Of a DNA stretch of 43,590 nucleotides, positions 7,276 through 15,667 are shown piece after piece. The DNA is from an uncultured Coriobacteriaceae bacterium (lineage in GTDB: Bacteria > Actinomycetota > Coriobacteriia > Coriobacteriales > CADBOM01). The position numbers and the translations under genes are program-made. The notes beneath the pieces were generated by a model. The model searched no databases. It worked only from the letters and a program-made list of their open reading frames with translations, and was not told the DNA's origin. The stretch covers positions 1 through 43,590 of the forward strand of contig CADBOM010000195.1 in NCBI GenBank assembly GCA_902796325.1. Direction: 5' to 3'. How positions within the stretch are numbered: position 1 is the stretch's first letter; each line of letters starts with the position of its first letter.

Positions 7276-8796
7276 ATGGGCCAGGAAACAAAAATCAAGG
7301 TTTCAGATCTTCTTGCAGACGTGTCGTTTAAGGCATTGGGAGATCCCGATGCAGAGGTTACGGGCATCGCGTTCAGCTCCAATATGGTGAAGCCGGGCGA
7401 TGTGTTCTTCTGCGTGCAGGGCTTCAAGAGCGACGGTCACAAGTACGCGCCGGACGCGGTGTCGAAGGGTGCCAGCGCTCTCGTGGTACAGCGCAAGCTC
7501 GACCTAGACGTTCCGCAGTTCGAGGTGGAGGATTCCAGGTCTGCCCTCGCACTGGCATCGGCTAGGTTCTATGACATCCCGTCGTCGAAGATGAAGGTAG
7601 TTGGTGTTACCGGCACGAACGGAAAGACCACCACCACATATCTCGTAGATTGGGTTGCGAAGTCGTTTGGTGAGAAAACCGGAATTATAGGCACTGTTGA
7701 AACCAGGATCGTGGACCAGAAGATCCACGCCGACCACACCACGCCGGAGTCGCTCACCTTGCAGGAGCTTTTCTCCCAGATGGTCGATGCCGGCTGCACC
7801 GAGGTGGCCATGGAGGTGTCGAGCCACGCAATCGACCTGCACAGGATCTTGGGAACCAAGTTTGCGGTTGTGGCCTTCTCCAACCTTACGCAGGACCACC
7901 TGGACTACCACAAGACAATGGAGAACTACTTCAATGCCAAGGCGGCCCTGTTCACAAAGGAGTACTCCAACAAGGCTGCCATCGACATCGACGGAAGCTA
8001 TGGAGTGGAGCTGGCAAAGCGCGCGAAGAACAACGGGCTCGATGTTGTAACCGTTGGGTTCTCGGAAGATGCCGACATCAAGGTCGCGAACGTGGACTAC
8101 TTCTCAACCCACACCTCGCTCGATATCGACGCATTCGGCAAGTCATACAAGATCGACTACCCGCTGATCGGGCACTTCAACGTTGAGAACATGCTGCTGT
8201 CCATCGGCATCTGCTACCAGCTCGGCTACCCGCTGGAAGAGGTTTGCAAGGCCATGGAGAACGCTCCGCAGGCACCCGGAAGGCTGGAGAGGGTTACCGC
8301 TGGCGGCATGAGCGTGAAGGAACTGCACTCCAAGCTGGGGTTCTCCGTGTTCGTGGATTACGCCCACACTCCAGATGCCATCGAGAACGCCATCGGGGCT
8401 GTTAGGCCCATTACCGACGGCAGGCTCATCATCGTGTTCGGATGCGGCGGCGACCGCGATAGGACCAAGCGTCCCAAGATGGGTGCTGCGGCATGCGCGG
8501 CCGACCACCTGGTGGTTACGAGCGATAACCCCAGGACCGAAGATCCCATCAAGATTATCGAGGACATCATCCCGGGTCTTACCGAGGGCGAGGGTCGCTA
8601 CGAGGTGCTGCCCGACAGGCGCGAGGCCATAAGGAGTGCCATCAGGTATGCGAAGCCCGGCGACTCCGTGCTTATCGCCGGCAAGGGACACGAAGATTAC
8701 CAGCTGGTTGGAGACAAGGTTCTTTCGTTCGACGACAGGGTGGTTGCAGCCGAGGAGCTGGAATCGCTTATGAACGACAACGACAAAGAGGAGTAG
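7276..8796 (+). CDS. murE: UDP-MurNAc-L-Ala-D-Glu:meso-diaminopimelate ligase MurE
   Basis: Cytoplasmic ligase adding the third stem-peptide residue. 506 residues with the Mur ligase order: N-terminal UDP-binding part (SSNMVKPGDVFFCVQG), ATP-binding P-loop TGTNGKTTT at 112-120, EVSSHAIDLHR, and the C-terminal domain with DYAHTPDAIENA. The substrate motif DNPR (residues 417-420, in SDNPRTEDP) is the one known for meso-DAP-adding enzymes, so the wall should carry meso-DAP. ATG 7276 follows AAGAGGATGCATC. The 144-bp gap after ftsI holds a small hairpin (TGTGCCAAACATGGCAC) but no clear terminator. The stop is 3 nt before murF. Confidence 0.97.
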   Translation: MGQETKIKVSDLLADVSFKALGDPDAEVTGIAFSSNMVKPGDVFFCVQGFKSDGHKYAPDAVSKGASALVVQRKLDLDVPQFEVEDSRSALALASARFYDIPSSKMKVVGVTGTNGKTTTTYLVDWVAKSFGEKTGIIGTVETRIVDQKIHADHTTPESLTLQELFSQMVDAGCTEVAMEVSSHAIDLHRILGTKFAVVAFSNLTQDHLDYHKTMENYFNAKAALFTKEYSNKAAIDIDGSYGVELAKRAKNNGLDVVTVGFSEDADIKVANVDYFSTHTSLDIDAFGKSYKIDYPLIGHFNVENMLLSIGICYQLGYPLEEVCKAMENAPQAPGRLERVTAGGMSVKELHSKLGFSVFVDYAHTPDAIENAIGAVRPITDGRLIIVFGCGGDRDRTKRPKMGAAACAADHLVVTSDNPRTEDPIKIIEDIIPGLTEGEGRYEVLPDRREAIRSAIRYAKPGDSVLIAGKGHEDYQLVGDKVLSFDDRVVAAEELESLMNDNDKEE

Positions 8797-8799
8797 CTT

Positions 8800-10227
8800 A
8801 TGTGGCTTAGCCGCGGCGAGATGATCGATTGCCTCGATGGCGAGGTTCTCGTGGAGCCGGCAGATAAGGATGCCCTGGTTCGAAAGATCGTATGGGACTC
8901 CAGGCAAATTGAACCCGGATGCGCTTTTCTGGCCATCAGGGGCGAGCGCGTGGATGGAAACACGTTTATAGGGAAAGCCGTGGAAGATGGCGCTGCGTTC
9001 GTGGTGGCAACCGCCAATCCAGGCGAGGACGCGCTGGAGAAATGCCGCAAGGCAGATGCCGCGGTTGTTCTTGTAAGCGACCACATTGCCGCTATGAGCC
9101 AGCTTGCGGCTCGCAACAGGGACAAGGTAGATGCCAACGTGAAAGTGGTTGGCATTACCGGCTCCAGCGGAAAGACCACGACCAAGAACCTGATCAGAGA
9201 TGTTCTTTCCGCAGAATTCAAAACCGTGGCCACGCAGGCGAACCAGAACAACGAGCTCGGTGTTCCCAACACCGTGCTTGGCGCTGATGAGAACACCCAG
9301 ATGCTCGTGGTCGAGATGGGCATGAGGGGCTTCCATCAGCTGGATAAACTGTGCGAGTTCGTGAAGCCAACCATCGGCGTGGTAACCAACATCGGAACCG
9401 CGCATGAGGAGCTTCTGGGCTCTCAGGAGAACATTGCCAAGGCCAAGTCCGAGATGATAGCCGCTCTTCCCGATGGCACTGGTATCGCGGTGCTGAACGG
9501 AGACGACCCGTTCACCCCGAAGATCCGCGAATTTGCCTCGGTGGATTCGCGCGGTGTTCGTGTGATCACCTACGGAGTTGGAGATGGCAACGCGGTTCAT
9601 GCCATGAATATCGATTACGACCGCATTGGCAGGCCGTCGTTCGATATCGAATTCCCCGATGGTAGGGTGTCGCACGTGGATCTTGCCCTCATGGGCGCCC
9701 ATAACGTGATGAACGCCTGCGCAGCTGCCGCTGTTGGATACGTTTGCGATATGCCGATCGAGCGCATATGCAATGCCCTTGGTAGCGCCGAGGGCCAATC
9801 GATGCGCCAGGAAGTCGTCACGGCAAGAAACGGGGCGACCGTTATTAATGACACCTACAACGCCAACCCCGATTCCATGGCCGCGGCGCTATCCTTGCTC
9901 CATATGATTGAATGCGATGGCAAGCGAATTGCGGTTCTGGGAGACATGGGAGAGCTTGGAAACCGCGAGGTGGAGGCCCACGAGAAGGTTGGAAAGCTGG
10001 CCCACGAACGCGGGGTTGACCTGCTCATATGCGTTGGGAGCCTTGCCCGCAACATAGCCGCTGGTGCGATGAGCGCAGGGATGCCACAAGATAAGGTCGT
10101 AGAATGTCAAGATGTTGCGGCAGCCAAGGAAGTGCTCGACTCTGCGCTGGAGCCGCACGATGTAGTGCTTGTCAAGGCTTCCAGGTTCATGGAACTCGAG
10201 AAGCTTGTGAAAGGGTTGGTTGATTGA
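8800..10227 (+). CDS. murF: UDP-MurNAc-tripeptide:D-Ala-D-Ala ligase MurF
   Basis: Completes the UDP-MurNAc-pentapeptide in the cytoplasm. 475 residues, normal length. The N-terminal domain has DSRQIEPGCAFLAIRGERVDG; the ATP-binding loop is GITGSSGKTTTKN with G124-K125-T126; LGVPNTVLGADE and VVEMGMRGFHQL match the MurF core; VINDTYNANPDSMAAAL is the typical C-terminal block. ATG 8800 is preceded by AAAGAGGAGTAGCTT, and murE ends just upstream, so the pair is coupled. The stop codon shares a base with the mraY start (TGATG). Confidence 0.97.
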   Translation: MWLSRGEMIDCLDGEVLVEPADKDALVRKIVWDSRQIEPGCAFLAIRGERVDGNTFIGKAVEDGAAFVVATANPGEDALEKCRKADAAVVLVSDHIAAMSQLAARNRDKVDANVKVVGITGSSGKTTTKNLIRDVLSAEFKTVATQANQNNELGVPNTVLGADENTQMLVVEMGMRGFHQLDKLCEFVKPTIGVVTNIGTAHEELLGSQENIAKAKSEMIAALPDGTGIAVLNGDDPFTPKIREFASVDSRGVRVITYGVGDGNAVHAMNIDYDRIGRPSFDIEFPDGRVSHVDLALMGAHNVMNACAAAAVGYVCDMPIERICNALGSAEGQSMRQEVVTARNGATVINDTYNANPDSMAAALSLLHMIECDGKRIAVLGDMGELGNREVEAHEKVGKLAHERGVDLLICVGSLARNIAAGAMSAGMPQDKVVECQDVAAAKEVLDSALEPHDVVLVKASRFMELEKLVKGLVD

Positions 10228-11276
10228 TGCTGGGAACAGCTACCTATCCTACGTTTCAGGTTTTTCTCGCCATGTTCGTTACCATGGCGATCACGATGGT
10301 TCTCCTGCCGTTTTTCATCAAGCTGCTAAAGGTCAAGGGAATTGGCCAGCAGGTTAGGGCCGATGGCCCTCAGAGGCACCTTGTAAAGCAGGGCACTCCC
10401 ACGATGGGAGGCGTGATCATCCTCATCGCCGTAACTGTAACCGCGGTGATATTCGGAGCGCTTTCCGAGGGCGTGGAACAAACGGCGATGTTCCTGGTGC
10501 TCGCGGCAACCCTTCTCACGGGACTGCTCGGACTTGTGGACGACGCCACCAAGGTGTTCAAGCAGCGTTCCTTGGGCTTGAGCCCCAAGGCAAAGCTCGT
10601 GGGCCAGTTTGCAATCGCGATAATCTTCTGCCTTCTTGCTGTCAACTTCTGCGGGGTCTCGCCCGTTGTGGATATCCCGTTCGTGGTGTCGTTTGACCTT
10701 GGTGTTCTCACCACCGTCATTCCAATCGGCGGGATGGAGTTCCAAATTCCATGGCTCTACGTCATCTTCGTGGTATTGCTAATGGCCGGAATGTCCAATT
10801 CCGTGAACCTCACCGACGGCCTGGACGGCCTTGCCGGAGGTTGCGTGATGATTGCCATGGGTGCCATGGCGGCAATCGCCTATAGGTCGGACATGCTGTC
10901 GATGGCAACTTTTTGCGGCTCCATCGCGGGCGGCTGCATCGGGTTCCTGTGGTTCAACACCTATCCTGCGAAGATCTTCATGGGTGACACCGGCTCGCTT
11001 GCTTTCGGAACCGCCCTCGCCGCCGTTGCGATAATCACCAAGACCGAGGTTATCTCGCTGGTCATCGGTGGTTTGTTCGTGGCCGAGGCGCTGTCGGTTC
11101 TCCTGCAGGTGGTGCACTTCAAGCGCACCGGCAAGAGAATCTTCCTTATGGCCCCGTTCCACCATCATCTGGAAAAGAAGGGCTGGTCGGAGCCCCAGGT
11201 TGTTACCAGGCTTTGGATCGTCTCGGGATTCCTGGCTTGCATCGGCTTTGCATGGTTCTTCCCAATCGGGATGTAG
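10227..11276 (+). CDS. mraY: Phospho-MurNAc-pentapeptide translocase MraY
   Basis: Integral membrane enzyme that makes lipid I from UDP-MurNAc-pentapeptide and undecaprenyl phosphate. 349 residues with about ten membrane helices. Family signatures: GPQRHLVKQGTPTMGGVIIL near the N terminus, GLVDDATKVFKQRSLGLSPK with the Asp pair, NSVNLTDGLDGLAGG, and the C-terminal FKRTGKRIFLMAPFHHHLEK. ATG 10227 overlaps the murF TGA by one base; TTG 10224 is in frame but less likely. Followed by a repeat-rich 190-bp gap and a hairpin before murD. Confidence 0.97.
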   Translation: MLGTATYPTFQVFLAMFVTMAITMVLLPFFIKLLKVKGIGQQVRADGPQRHLVKQGTPTMGGVIILIAVTVTAVIFGALSEGVEQTAMFLVLAATLLTGLLGLVDDATKVFKQRSLGLSPKAKLVGQFAIAIIFCLLAVNFCGVSPVVDIPFVVSFDLGVLTTVIPIGGMEFQIPWLYVIFVVLLMAGMSNSVNLTDGLDGLAGGCVMIAMGAMAAIAYRSDMLSMATFCGSIAGGCIGFLWFNTYPAKIFMGDTGSLAFGTALAAVAIITKTEVISLVIGGLFVAEALSVLLQVVHFKRTGKRIFLMAPFHHHLEKKGWSEPQVVTRLWIVSGFLACIGFAWFFPIGM

Positions 11277-11301
11277 CGCACGGGTTCTAGCGTGGCTGCG
11301 T

Positions 11302-11384
11302 GCGGGCTGCATGTGCGCTCGCGCAAGCCGCACGTGTGCGCGTGCAAGCCGCATGAGCATGTGCAATCCGCATGTGCGTGCAGG
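11302..11384. repeat. Degenerate ~20-bp tandem repeat, four units
   Basis: Units begin near 11302, 11323, 11344 and 11363 and share GCAAGCCGCATGTGCGCG with substitutions (steps 21, 21, 19). It lies between mraY and murD, just upstream of a hairpin. No coding potential is credible. Confidence 0.65.
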
Positions 11385-11394
11385 ATGAATTTTC

Positions 11395-11423
11395 GCGCGG
11401 CCCGCGAACCGGGCCGTGCTTTC
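11395..11423 (+). terminator. GC-rich hairpin between mraY and murD
   Basis: GCGCGGCCCG (11395-11404) pairs with CGGGCCGTGC (11410-11419, one G-T pair) around a 5-nt loop, followed by only TTTC. It could be a weak terminator or processing site. Confidence 0.4.
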
Positions 11424-11424
11424 A

Positions 11425-11462
11425 TATAGCAGAAGGCTTAGGGTATAGCGGAAGGCTTTGGG
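11425..11462 (+). repeat. 19-bp tandem duplication carrying the murD ribosome site
   Basis: TATAGCAGAAGGCTTAGGG (11425-11443) is followed directly by TATAGCGGAAGGCTTTGGG (11444-11462); 17 of 19 bases match. The second copy's GGAAGG lies 11 nt before the murD ATG (11467), so the duplication may have doubled the Shine-Dalgarno region. Confidence 0.75.
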
Positions 11463-11466
11463 TATT

Positions 11467-12975
11467 ATGTCCCACATACATTACGAGAACGTTGTGATAG
11501 TTGGCCTGGGTAGAAGCGGCAGCGCTGCTGCCAAGTATTGCCTTGCTCATCTGAGCTCCAATCCAGATAGGCCAGACGATGGCTTTACGGTTGGAAACAT
11601 CACCGTTTATGGAGGAAAGTCCAATCCGGGTGCCGAAGCCGTGGCCAAGACCATACGCCAGGCAGGTTGCGAGGTTATCTTCGATTCAGAGGACGTTAAA
11701 GGGTCGTACGACCTTGCTGTGGTGAGCCCTGGAATCTCGGAGAACTCAGATTTCTACAAGGCCGCCAAGTCAGCTTCCAAGGAGATAATCAGCGAGCCCG
11801 AGCTGGCATACCGCGTGTCCCCTCAAAGGTGGATTGGCATTACCGGCACGAATGGCAAGACCACAACTACCACGCTCACCGAGCATCTTCTCAACACCGC
11901 TGGAATTACCGCCAAAGCCTGCGGCAACATCGGGCTACCCTGCATCAGCACGGTGGAGGATCGCACGGACGGAGATTATCTGGTGGCCGAGCTCTCGTCG
12001 TTCCAGCTGGCTTCGACCTCCCGCTTCAGGCCAAAGGTTGCCGTTCTTCTCAACATCACCCCGGACCATGTGGAATGGCATGGCTCACTCAAGGCTTATG
12101 CTGCAGCCAAGGCCAAGATCTTCGCAAACCAGGGTCCGGACGATTTCGCAATCGTCGACTGCACCGCAAAGCCCACGCTCGAGGTTGCTCAGCGCTTGGT
12201 TTCGAGCGATCGCTCGGTAATATGCATCGGAGGTCCCGAGGGCATGGAAACCGGGTATCACCCCAGCGACTTCATCGGCATGTCCAATGCCCCAATCCTG
12301 AAGCACAAGGGATATGCCTTCATCTTCCATGGCCAGCTCGTGGTGGAGATTGACGGATTCGAGCACGACCTCGCTATGGTCGACGACATGCAGATCAAGG
12401 GCTCGCACAACATGCAGAATGCACTCGCGGCGGCTGCAGCCGCAATCGTTGCAGGTGCAAGCGACGAGGATGTTACCAAGGGTCTTTTGAGCTTTGCCCC
12501 GCTCGAGCACAGGGTAGAGCCCTGCGGCGAGCTCGATGGAGTGAGCTTCTACAACGATTCCAAGGCAACCAACACCGATTCTGCCGCCAAGGCTCTCACC
12601 GCATTCGTTGGTAAACCCGTGATCATCCTTCTCGGAGGCCACGATAAGGGCACCGACCTCACCGACCTTGTAGATGACGTGCTTGGGCAGTGCAAGGCTG
12701 CGGTTTGCTTTGGCGAATCCCGCAATAGGTTCGTGGGAGCATTCGAGGATGGGGCCAAGAGGTACGAGGAAGCCAAAGGCGAGCAAACGGCTTGCAAGCT
12801 AATCCAGGCAGAGCACCTGCAACAGGCGCTCGATGCGGCTGTTGATTTCTCTGAAAGCGGTGACATCGTGCTGCTCTCCCCGGCATGCTCGTCTTTCGAT
12901 GAATTCAAATCGTTCGAGCAACGCGGCGAGGTTTTCAAGCAGATGGTGGCAGACATCATAGCGGCGGCAAAGTAG
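11467..12975 (+). CDS. murD: UDP-MurNAc-L-alanine:D-glutamate ligase MurD
   Basis: Second stem-peptide ligase, cytoplasmic. About 502 residues. The N-terminal Rossmann part starts VVIVGLGRSGSAAAKY and continues DLAVVSPGISENSDFYKAAK; the ATP-binding loop is GITGTNGKTTTTTL with G130-K131-T132; AELSSFQLASTSRF and LNITPDHVEWHGSLKAY follow; the C-terminal domain has PLEHRVEPCGELDGVSFYND and SKATNTDSA. Chosen start ATG 11467 (MSHIHYENVVIV) with GGAAGG upstream; TTG 11458 is in frame. Slightly longer than E. coli MurD (438). ftsW follows after 33 nt. Confidence 0.96.
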   Translation: MSHIHYENVVIVGLGRSGSAAAKYCLAHLSSNPDRPDDGFTVGNITVYGGKSNPGAEAVAKTIRQAGCEVIFDSEDVKGSYDLAVVSPGISENSDFYKAAKSASKEIISEPELAYRVSPQRWIGITGTNGKTTTTTLTEHLLNTAGITAKACGNIGLPCISTVEDRTDGDYLVAELSSFQLASTSRFRPKVAVLLNITPDHVEWHGSLKAYAAAKAKIFANQGPDDFAIVDCTAKPTLEVAQRLVSSDRSVICIGGPEGMETGYHPSDFIGMSNAPILKHKGYAFIFHGQLVVEIDGFEHDLAMVDDMQIKGSHNMQNALAAAAAAIVAGASDEDVTKGLLSFAPLEHRVEPCGELDGVSFYNDSKATNTDSAAKALTAFVGKPVIILLGGHDKGTDLTDLVDDVLGQCKAAVCFGESRNRFVGAFEDGAKRYEEAKGEQTACKLIQAEHLQQALDAAVDFSESGDIVLLSPACSSFDEFKSFEQRGEVFKQMVADIIAAAK

Positions 12976-13008
12976 TTCCCGATACATCGGCAATCAGGCA
13001 GGAAACGC

Positions 13009-14223
13009 GTGAAAGAAGCAGAAACGAACAACATACGCGCCCGCTCCAGATTGGGCTCGGACTCTCGTCCAGATGTATCCATCCTCATACCAAGGCTGGT
13101 GCTCATCGGCATCGTTGCCGTGCTCATGGTGTTCGGCACGGTGATGATCTACTCCGCCTCGTCGGTAGAGGCCTATTCCACCTATGGCGACTCCATGTAC
13201 TTTTTCAAGCGTCAGCTAGCCCTAGCTGCGGCGGGCGTCGCTGCAGCGGTGGTTATAACGCGAATTCCGCTCAGCTTCTGGTTGAAAGAGTACGTTGCCT
13301 GGGGATTTTGGGCAGTAGTGGTTCTGGTGTTGGGCGCTAACCTGGCGATGGGATTCGTTGGCTTTGGCGCCAAGCGTTGGATTGCAGTTGGAGGCTTTAC
13401 TTTCCAGCCCTCGGAATTTGCAAAGATATCCGTGATGATTCTATGCACGTTCCTGCTGGTTAAATACAGGTCTGGTGGATACAGGAGCTTCTGGATGTTC
13501 CTCCTGCAGTTCGTTGGTGCTGTTGTTTGCCCTGCGGCTCTCGTTCTCATTCAGCCAGACCTTGGCACCACCATCGTGATCATGGTGGGGGTTCTCGCAA
13601 CGATGTGGTTTGGAGAAGTGTCCCGAAAGATGGTGGGCGTCATCCTCGTCGCTGTGGTTTTGGTTGCGGTAGTTGCAGTTACGGCCAAGGGATTCCGAAG
13701 CTCGAGGATAGAAGCTTGGCTAGACCCATGGAGCGACCCGTTGGGCAACGGATACCAGATCATCAACTCTTTCTATGCGTTCTCTAACGGAGGGTTGTTT
13801 GGAGTTGGCCTTGGCAATTCCACCCAGAAGTACCTGTACCTGCCATTTGCCTACAACGACTTCATCTTCGCCGTGGTGGGCGAGGAGTTTGGGCTTCTCG
13901 GATGCGTGATCCTGATCGGACTTTTCTTCGCGCTGCTTTTTGTGAGCTTCAGGATCGGCAACATGGCTTCAGACATGTTTGGAAAGATCATCGCCAACAC
14001 GTCGGCTCTGCTCATAGTGTTCCAGGCGTATCTCAACATGGCATGCGTAATAGGCGTTCTGCCCGTAACGGGTAAGCCGCTGCCGTTCATCAGCTATGGT
14101 GGAACTTCGATTGTTACCACGATGATGCTCGTGGGTTTCATCCTGGCGGTTTCGATGCAAGATACCTTCGATGCTCCAACCAAGAGGAGAAACTCCATCA
14201 AGGTGTATTCCGGAGACCGCTAG
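13009..14223 (+). CDS. ftsW: Septal peptidoglycan glycosyltransferase FtsW (SEDS family)
   Basis: Membrane polymerase that builds septal glycan from lipid II together with FtsI. 404 residues, about ten membrane helices after a ~25-residue basic cytoplasmic start. SEDS signatures: MIYSASSVEAYSTYGDSMYF, GAKRWIAVGGFTFQPSEFAK, LVLIQPDLGTTIVIMVG, the GNGYQIINSFYAFSNGGLFG loop, and PVTGKPLPFISYGGTSIVTT near the end. GTG 13009 is preceded by AGGAAACGC. Family RodA is excluded on context (between murD and murG). The C-terminal tail is short and basic. Confidence 0.95.
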   Translation: MKEAETNNIRARSRLGSDSRPDVSILIPRLVLIGIVAVLMVFGTVMIYSASSVEAYSTYGDSMYFFKRQLALAAAGVAAAVVITRIPLSFWLKEYVAWGFWAVVVLVLGANLAMGFVGFGAKRWIAVGGFTFQPSEFAKISVMILCTFLLVKYRSGGYRSFWMFLLQFVGAVVCPAALVLIQPDLGTTIVIMVGVLATMWFGEVSRKMVGVILVAVVLVAVVAVTAKGFRSSRIEAWLDPWSDPLGNGYQIINSFYAFSNGGLFGVGLGNSTQKYLYLPFAYNDFIFAVVGEEFGLLGCVILIGLFFALLFVSFRIGNMASDMFGKIIANTSALLIVFQAYLNMACVIGVLPVTGKPLPFISYGGTSIVTTMMLVGFILAVSMQDTFDAPTKRRNSIKVYSGDR

Positions 14224-14494
14224 AGCCTCCGCTGTCGCTGATAGCTGGGCTGTTCATGCAGAGCCTGAATTCATGTCCGGGGCAGGCGTTAAGATATAGT
14301 TGAGCAAACGGTTTGGGTTTCTCGAGAGGTTATGGCTGCGAAAAGCAGCCGCGAGAAGTTAGCCGCGCAAAGGGTAGCCGTGCAAAGGCAACCTTGAAAA
14401 GGCCGCAGCAAGAAGGCAAACGCGGCGGTCCCGCTCAAAGGCTGTTGCTAAAAAGATTGCGGGAGCAACCGCTTTTCTTGATAAGGAGTATGTT
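14224..14494 (+). other. 271-bp spacer between ftsW and murG, repeat-like and Lys/Arg-coding in several frames
   Basis: The stretch 14335-14400 has imperfect ~16-bp repetition (TAGCCGCGCAAAGGG then TAGCCGTGCAAAGGC). Reading frames give basic peptides (for example MAAKSSREKLAAQRVAVQRQ from ATG 14331, then a stop). The murG frame is open upstream from about 14382 without a start codon. No promoter, terminator or gene is convincing; it may be a decayed basic coding tail. Confidence 0.4.
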
Positions 14495-15667
14495 TTGAAG
14501 TTCGTAATTTCCGGCGGTGGAACCGCTGGCCATATATATCCGGCAGTGGCTGTTGGAAAACAGCTGCAGTCTATGGGGCACGATGTGATTTTCGCGGGCA
14601 CTCCACACGGGCTGGAAGCAACCCTTGCTCCACAGGCCGGGTTCCCGTTCGAGGCCTTCGACGTATCCGGATTCAATCGCAACCATCCCACCACTCTCTT
14701 CAAGTCTTCTGTGAAGGCTTTAAAGAGTTCCTCCAAGGCCAAGAAGTGGCTTAAGGAGATAGATGCCGACGCCGTGGTTGGCTTCGGAGGATATGTTTCC
14801 ATACCAGTTGGAAAGGGAGCAGAGGACCTTGGCATTCCGCTCATCATCCACGAGCAGAACTCCGCTTGCGGCATGGCCAACAAGTATCTGGCCCCGCACG
14901 CTTCGGCCATAGCCCTCACTTATGAGGCGGCTCTAAAGGACCTCGACGCAAAGTGCCCGGTGTTCATCACCGGAAACCCGGTTAGGCCCGAGATGCTCAC
15001 GGTGGAGAGAATTTCCGCTAGGGAAATGCTGCGCATACCTCAGGATGCAGAGTTCCTGTTCGTGTTCGGCGGTTCGCTTGGCGCAAGGCACATCAACACA
15101 GCGATATCCAATCTTGCTCCCAAGCTGCTGGAGAGGCAGGATCTCTACATCATCCACGTAACCGGCCCCAAGGAATACGACACCGTGAAGGCCGATCTAG
15201 ATGCAAAGGGAATCGCAACCTCTGGTCCCGATTTCGATGCCGAGGGCGGATGGAGCAACCCGGGCCAACGCTACATGCTCACGGGTTATTTCAACCATAT
15301 GGGAGAGGCACTGGCTGCAAGCGACGTGATCGTCTCCCGTGCAGGTGCAACCTCTCTGGCCGAGATAACCACGGTGGGAGCCGTTGCCCTTCTGGTCCCA
15401 TACCCATATGCCACCGACGATCATCAAACAAAGAACGCATCGGCTCTCGTGGAGTCCGGGGCAGCCTACATGTGCTCCGACGATGTGGTTGAAACCCAGG
15501 AATTCGAGGACAAGCTCAACGACCTTCTGGATAGCCCAGAGAAGCGCGAGCAAATGAGAGAGCTAACCAAGAAGCTTGGTCGCGATAATGCAGCCGCCAA
15601 GGTTGCAGATCTAGCGGTCGAGGCTGCCAATGGAGAGGTTAAGGGCGGTGACTTCAATGCGCGATAA
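14495..15667 (+). CDS. murG: Lipid II synthase MurG (GlcNAc transferase)
   Basis: Peripheral membrane GT28-type transferase that adds GlcNAc to lipid I, forming lipid II. 390 residues. The Gly-rich loop GGGTAGHIYPA is at residues 7-17; GFGGYVSIPVGKGAEDLGIP and IIHEQNSACGMANKYL follow; the C-terminal donor-binding half has FGGSLGARHINTA, VIVSRAGATSLAEI and LLVPYPYATDDHQTKNASAL. The start is TTG at 14495, fixed by AAGGAG 7 nt upstream; the nearby ATG at 14490 runs straight into a stop in its frame. The C terminus overlaps murC by 11 nt. Confidence 0.96.
   Translation: MKFVISGGGTAGHIYPAVAVGKQLQSMGHDVIFAGTPHGLEATLAPQAGFPFEAFDVSGFNRNHPTTLFKSSVKALKSSSKAKKWLKEIDADAVVGFGGYVSIPVGKGAEDLGIPLIIHEQNSACGMANKYLAPHASAIALTYEAALKDLDAKCPVFITGNPVRPEMLTVERISAREMLRIPQDAEFLFVFGGSLGARHINTAISNLAPKLLERQDLYIIHVTGPKEYDTVKADLDAKGIATSGPDFDAEGGWSNPGQRYMLTGYFNHMGEALAASDVIVSRAGATSLAEITTVGAVALLVPYPYATDDHQTKNASALVESGAAYMCSDDVVETQEFEDKLNDLLDSPEKREQMRELTKKLGRDNAAAKVADLAVEAANGEVKGGDFNAR

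Noticed and set aside
8143-9798. Long open frame (551 codons) on the minus strand
   Set aside because: It lies opposite murE and murF, which have full family motifs. Its translation shows no recognisable domain, as expected for a codon-bias shadow.
14331-14396. Small basic leader peptide (21 codons) before murG
   Set aside because: The ribosome site is too close to the ATG, the region is repeat-like, and no regulatory hairpin follows.
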